Under the pieces are notes generated by a model. That model worked only from the letters and a program-made list of their open reading frames with translations. It was not told the origin of the DNA and ran no database searches. From an uncultured Oscillibacter sp. (GTDB taxonomy: Bacteria; Bacillota; Clostridia; Oscillospirales; Oscillospiraceae), in assembly GCA_904393855.1 (NCBI GenBank), contig CAJFNE010000102.1, positions 1 to 6,747 on the forward strand: 6,747 nt of DNA, in the 5' to 3' direction. Position 1 is the first letter of the stretch. Every line of letters begins with the position of its first letter. Positions 4,722 through 6,747 of the stretch are shown piece after piece. Both the position numbers and the translations under genes were made by a program.

Positions 4722-5588
4722 TCAATCCAGTAATTGGATTCCAGCGCCCAGCACCCCGTCGCCGATGTAGACGCTGAGGGTGCCGTCGATCTCTCCCGGC
4801 CAGAAGTGGTCATAGTGGGGCAGGGCCTCCGCCAGCTTCCGGCGCAGCTGCTCCATCTCCTCCGGCGCGCCGCCGTTGGCCACCGCCAGGTTGTAGCGGC
4901 GGTGCCCGGCGCAGCGCTGCACCACCAGCTCCACCAGCTTGTCCATCACCTGGCGGCGTCCGCGCACCTTGGCAATCGACTGCAGCTGTCCGTCGGCGGC
5001 AAAGGTCAGGATGGGCTTGATCTGCAGCAGCGCCCCCGCCGTGGCGGTCACCTTGCCGATCCGCCCGCCCTTCTGCAGGTACTCCAGCGTATCCACGGAG
5101 AAGAAAGGAAACGTGTTGGCAATCAAACGGGGGGCGCGGCGCTCCGTCAGCTCTTCCCAGTCCATACCGCTGCGGATGTCCTCCGCCAGCTGCAGCACGG
5201 TGGCCCCCTGCCCCAGAGAGCCGCTGACCGAATCAAACACCTGCACCGGCAGCAGGCCGCTGCACTCCTCCGCCACCAGGCGCACCAAATTGTAGGTCCC
5301 GGACAGCCCGCCGGAGAGCATCACGGCAATCACGCCGTCATATCCCTCCGCCACAATCTGCCGCAGCACCTTTTCGATGGCCTCGCCCGCCGGCAGGGAT
5401 GTCCGGGGCAGTTCCCCGGCCCGCAGGCGGCGATAGATGTCGGCGTTGGTAATATCCACCCCGTCCGCATACTCTCCGTCCGCGCAGAGAATGCGCAGCG
5501 GCACCACAAAGATGTGGTTTTCCTGCGCCATCTGAGGCGATAAGTCCGCACAGGAGTCCGTCAGCAGTGCAATCTTCTGTGGTTGCAT
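4722..5588 (-). CDS. DegV-family protein (putative fatty-acid-binding, FakB-like)
   Basis: 288-residue cytoplasmic protein of the DegV family. Members bind a fatty acid in a pocket between two domains; characterised ones (FakB) present it to the kinase FakA for incorporation into phospholipid. Seen here: ALLTDSCADLS (7-17), PRTSLPA (61-67) matching the usual TSxP, SGGLSGTYN (92-100) with the ligand-contacting serine region, FDSVSGSLGQG (108-118), KGGRIGK (163-169) and KPIL (181-184). The usual C-terminal HxGPGxxG is replaced by YIGDGVLG (274-281), so the His and Pro are missing. I chose the ATG at 5588 because AGGAGA lies seven bases upstream and the protein then begins at the normal family N-terminus; an in-frame ATG at 5675 would add 29 residues rich in Cys and Phe and lies over the predicted promoter. 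No fakA-like gene is in the window. The physiological ligand is not determined. Confidence 0.9.
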   Translation of the reverse strand: MQPQKIALLTDSCADLSPQMAQENHIFVVPLRILCADGEYADGVDITNADIYRRLRAGELPRTSLPAGEAIEKVLRQIVAEGYDGVIAVMLSGGLSGTYNLVRLVAEECSGLLPVQVFDSVSGSLGQGATVLQLAEDIRSGMDWEELTERRAPRLIANTFPFFSVDTLEYLQKGGRIGKVTATAGALLQIKPILTFAADGQLQSIAKVRGRRQVMDKLVELVVQRCAGHRRYNLAVANGGAPEEMEQLRRKLAEALPHYDHFWPGEIDGTLSVYIGDGVLGAGIQLLD

Positions 5589-5646
5589 AACAGTCTCTCC
5601 TAAATCTTCACAAGTTCTGAACATCTTTCCGAAAAGCATTAGAATG

Positions 5647-5675
5647 ATTATCCCACAGAACTGACAAAACTGCAA
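5647..5675 (-). promoter_or_regulatory. Possible promoter of the DegV-family gene
   Basis: On the minus strand TTGCAG (5675-5670), a 17-base spacer and GATAAT (5652-5647), with TGG before the -10 making an extended -10 (TGgGATAAT). Transcription would start near 5640, giving a leader of about 50 nt before the ATG at 5588. Confidence 0.5.
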
Positions 5676-5715
5676 GAACTATCGGCATGGAATCCCGTGT
5701 TTTTTATCGTCTCCC

Positions 5716-5752
5716 AAAAAGCCGGGGCCCGCGCTTTCCGCGCGGGCCCCGG
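5716..5752 (-). terminator. Terminator of polC
   Basis: A very GC-rich 13-bp perfect stem (5722-5734 with 5740-5752) with a TTTCC loop, followed on the minus strand by CTTTTTGGG. It lies 17 nt after the polC stop codon and separates polC from the DegV-family gene. Confidence 0.87.
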
Positions 5753-5769
5753 AAGCGGTGCCGAATTTC

Positions 5770-6747
5770 TCAGAACAGCGTCATCTGGCTGGTCTCCGCC
5801 ATGCCGGCGAAAGCCCCCAGGGCCTTGAGCTGCTCGATGTGGGTCTTGGAGAGCTTGCTGCAGCAGGTGGCAAACTCCTCGATGGAGATGAACTGCTTGC
5901 CCGCCCGCTTCTCCACCGTGTCCTGGGCCGCCGCCTCGCCCAGGCCATGAACGCTGACAAAGGGCGGCAGCAGGCCGTTCTCCGTCACCAGGAACTTCGT
6001 GGCGTCGGAGCGGTAGATGTCGATGGTGTCGAAGTGGAAGCCCCGGAGATAGAACTCGTAGCAGACCTCCAGGGTGGTCAGCAGATTCTGCTCCACCGCC
6101 GTGGCGTCCTTGTTGTTCTCGATCTCCCGGATCTTCCGCTTCACCGCGTCCAATCCGGCGCAGCAGTACTCCGCGTCGAAGGCCTTGGCCCGGACGGAGA
6201 AGAACGTGGCGTAGAAGGCCAGGGGATGGTGCACCTTGTACCAGGCGATGCGGAAGGCCATCATCACGTAGGCCACCGCGTGGGCCTTGGGGAAGAGGTA
6301 CCCGATCTTGGCCAGGGAGTCGATGTACCACTGGGGGACGTTGTGCTCCTCCATGGCCTCCACCCAGCCCGGTTCAAAGCCGCCCTTCTTCACCTTGCCC
6401 TTTCGGACGGACTCCATGATCTTGAAGCTCATCTTGGGCTCCAGGCCCATTTTGATCAGGTACAGCATGATGTCGTCCCGGCAGCCCACCGTCTCCAGAA
6501 CGGAGGCGGTGCCGCTGACGATCAGATCCCGGGCATTGCCCAGCCACACGTCCGTGCCGTGGGAGAAGCCGGAGAGCCGCACCAGGGTGTTGAAGTCCTT
6601 GGGCTGGGTGTCCATCAGCATCTGCCGGGTGAAGCGGGTGTTGAACTCCGGGATGGCCACGGCGCCGGTGGGGCCCAGGATCTCGTCGTTCTCATACCCC
6701 AGCACCTTGCTGGAGGTGAAGATGGACATGGTGTCCGGGTCGTCCAG
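5770..6747 (-). CDS. polC: DNA polymerase III alpha subunit PolC, C-terminal part (5' end outside the window)
   Basis: The last 325 residues of the Gram-positive replicative polymerase PolC (full proteins are about 1,400-1,450 aa). The frame is open to the right edge, and the residues there (LDDPDTMSIF) are internal, so the ATG at 6729 is not the start. Characteristic PolC segments are VRLSGFSHGTDVWLGNARDL, then DDIMLYLIKMGL, and GYLFPKAHAVAYVMMAFRIA followed by WYKVHHPLAFYATFFSVRA, belonging to the polymerase fingers region. A helix-hairpin-helix-like VHGLGEAAAQ lies nearer the C-terminus. The protein ends in SQMTLF, matching the sliding-clamp-binding pentapeptide (QxxLF) that closes PolC proteins. 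It is an essential cytoplasmic enzyme of chromosome replication at the fork. Transcription ends at a strong hairpin downstream. No abnormality is seen in this portion. Confidence 0.96.
   Translation of the reverse strand: MDDPDTMSIFTSSKVLGYENDEILGPTGAVAIPEFNTRFTRQMLMDTQPKDFNTLVRLSGFSHGTDVWLGNARDLIVSGTASVLETVGCRDDIMLYLIKMGLEPKMSFKIMESVRKGKVKKGGFEPGWVEAMEEHNVPQWYIDSLAKIGYLFPKAHAVAYVMMAFRIAWYKVHHPLAFYATFFSVRAKAFDAEYCCAGLDAVKRKIREIENNKDATAVEQNLLTTLEVCYEFYLRGFHFDTIDIYRSDATKFLVTENGLLPPFVSVHGLGEAAAQDTVEKRAGKQFISIEEFATCCSKLSKTHIEQLKALGAFAGMAETSQMTLF

Noticed and set aside
4734..5543. 269-codon plus-strand frame opposite the DegV gene
   Set aside because: Composition is typical of antisense frames in GC-rich genes, and the opposite strand is a clear DegV protein.
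5589..5675. 29-residue N-terminal extension of the DegV protein from the ATG at 5675
   Set aside because: It lacks a ribosome binding site, overlaps the predicted promoter, and the family N-terminus begins at the ATG at 5588, which has AGGAGA upstream.

Overview
The window looks like ordinary chromosome from a GC-rich, low-copy Firmicute of the class Clostridia, probably a gut Oscillospiraceae relative (Flavonifractor/Oscillibacter type). This is inferred from a PolC-type replicative polymerase, an AbrB-like regulator with a C-terminal zinc knuckle, a DegV-family protein, Gram-positive style AGGAGG ribosome binding sites, and strong codon bias to G/C with AT-rich intergenic regions. No rRNA, tRNA, CRISPR array, insertion sequence or prophage gene is visible.

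Layout. Positions 1-210 hold no gene. They carry a strong leftward promoter region (a consensus TTGACA-17-TATAAT, plus a weaker one behind it) for a gene starting just outside the left edge. Next is putP (258-1781, minus), a sodium/proline symporter closed by a hairpin terminator. An AT-rich 172-bp gap upstream of putP contains a perfect 44-bp palindrome built of two similar dyads. A TetR-family regulator (1954-2555, minus) follows, broken in this sequence by a single-base frameshift. It diverges from dapF (2700-3542, plus), the diaminopimelate epimerase of lysine and peptidoglycan synthesis. The two share a gap containing both promoters and two similar CCCGGG-centred dyads.

A 19-bp perfect hairpin separates dapF from a convergent pair of small XRE-family repressors (3585-3926 and 3941-4279, minus). 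These diverge from an AbrB-like protein (4423-4671, plus). Then come a DegV-family, putative fatty-acid-binding protein (4722-5588, minus) and the 3' end of polC (5770-6747, minus, running off the right edge).

How the genes work together. There is no large operon; most genes are separate units with their own promoter and/or terminator. Four of the eight genes are DNA-binding regulators, and each divergent gap carries inverted repeats that could be operators. The XRE pair and AbrB-like gene form a compact, less GC-rich regulatory cassette. The likeliest functional link on the left is control of putP by the TetR protein. I see no convincing novel multi-gene system. The most informative signals are the intergenic dyads, the tetR frameshift and the altered C-terminal motif of the DegV protein.
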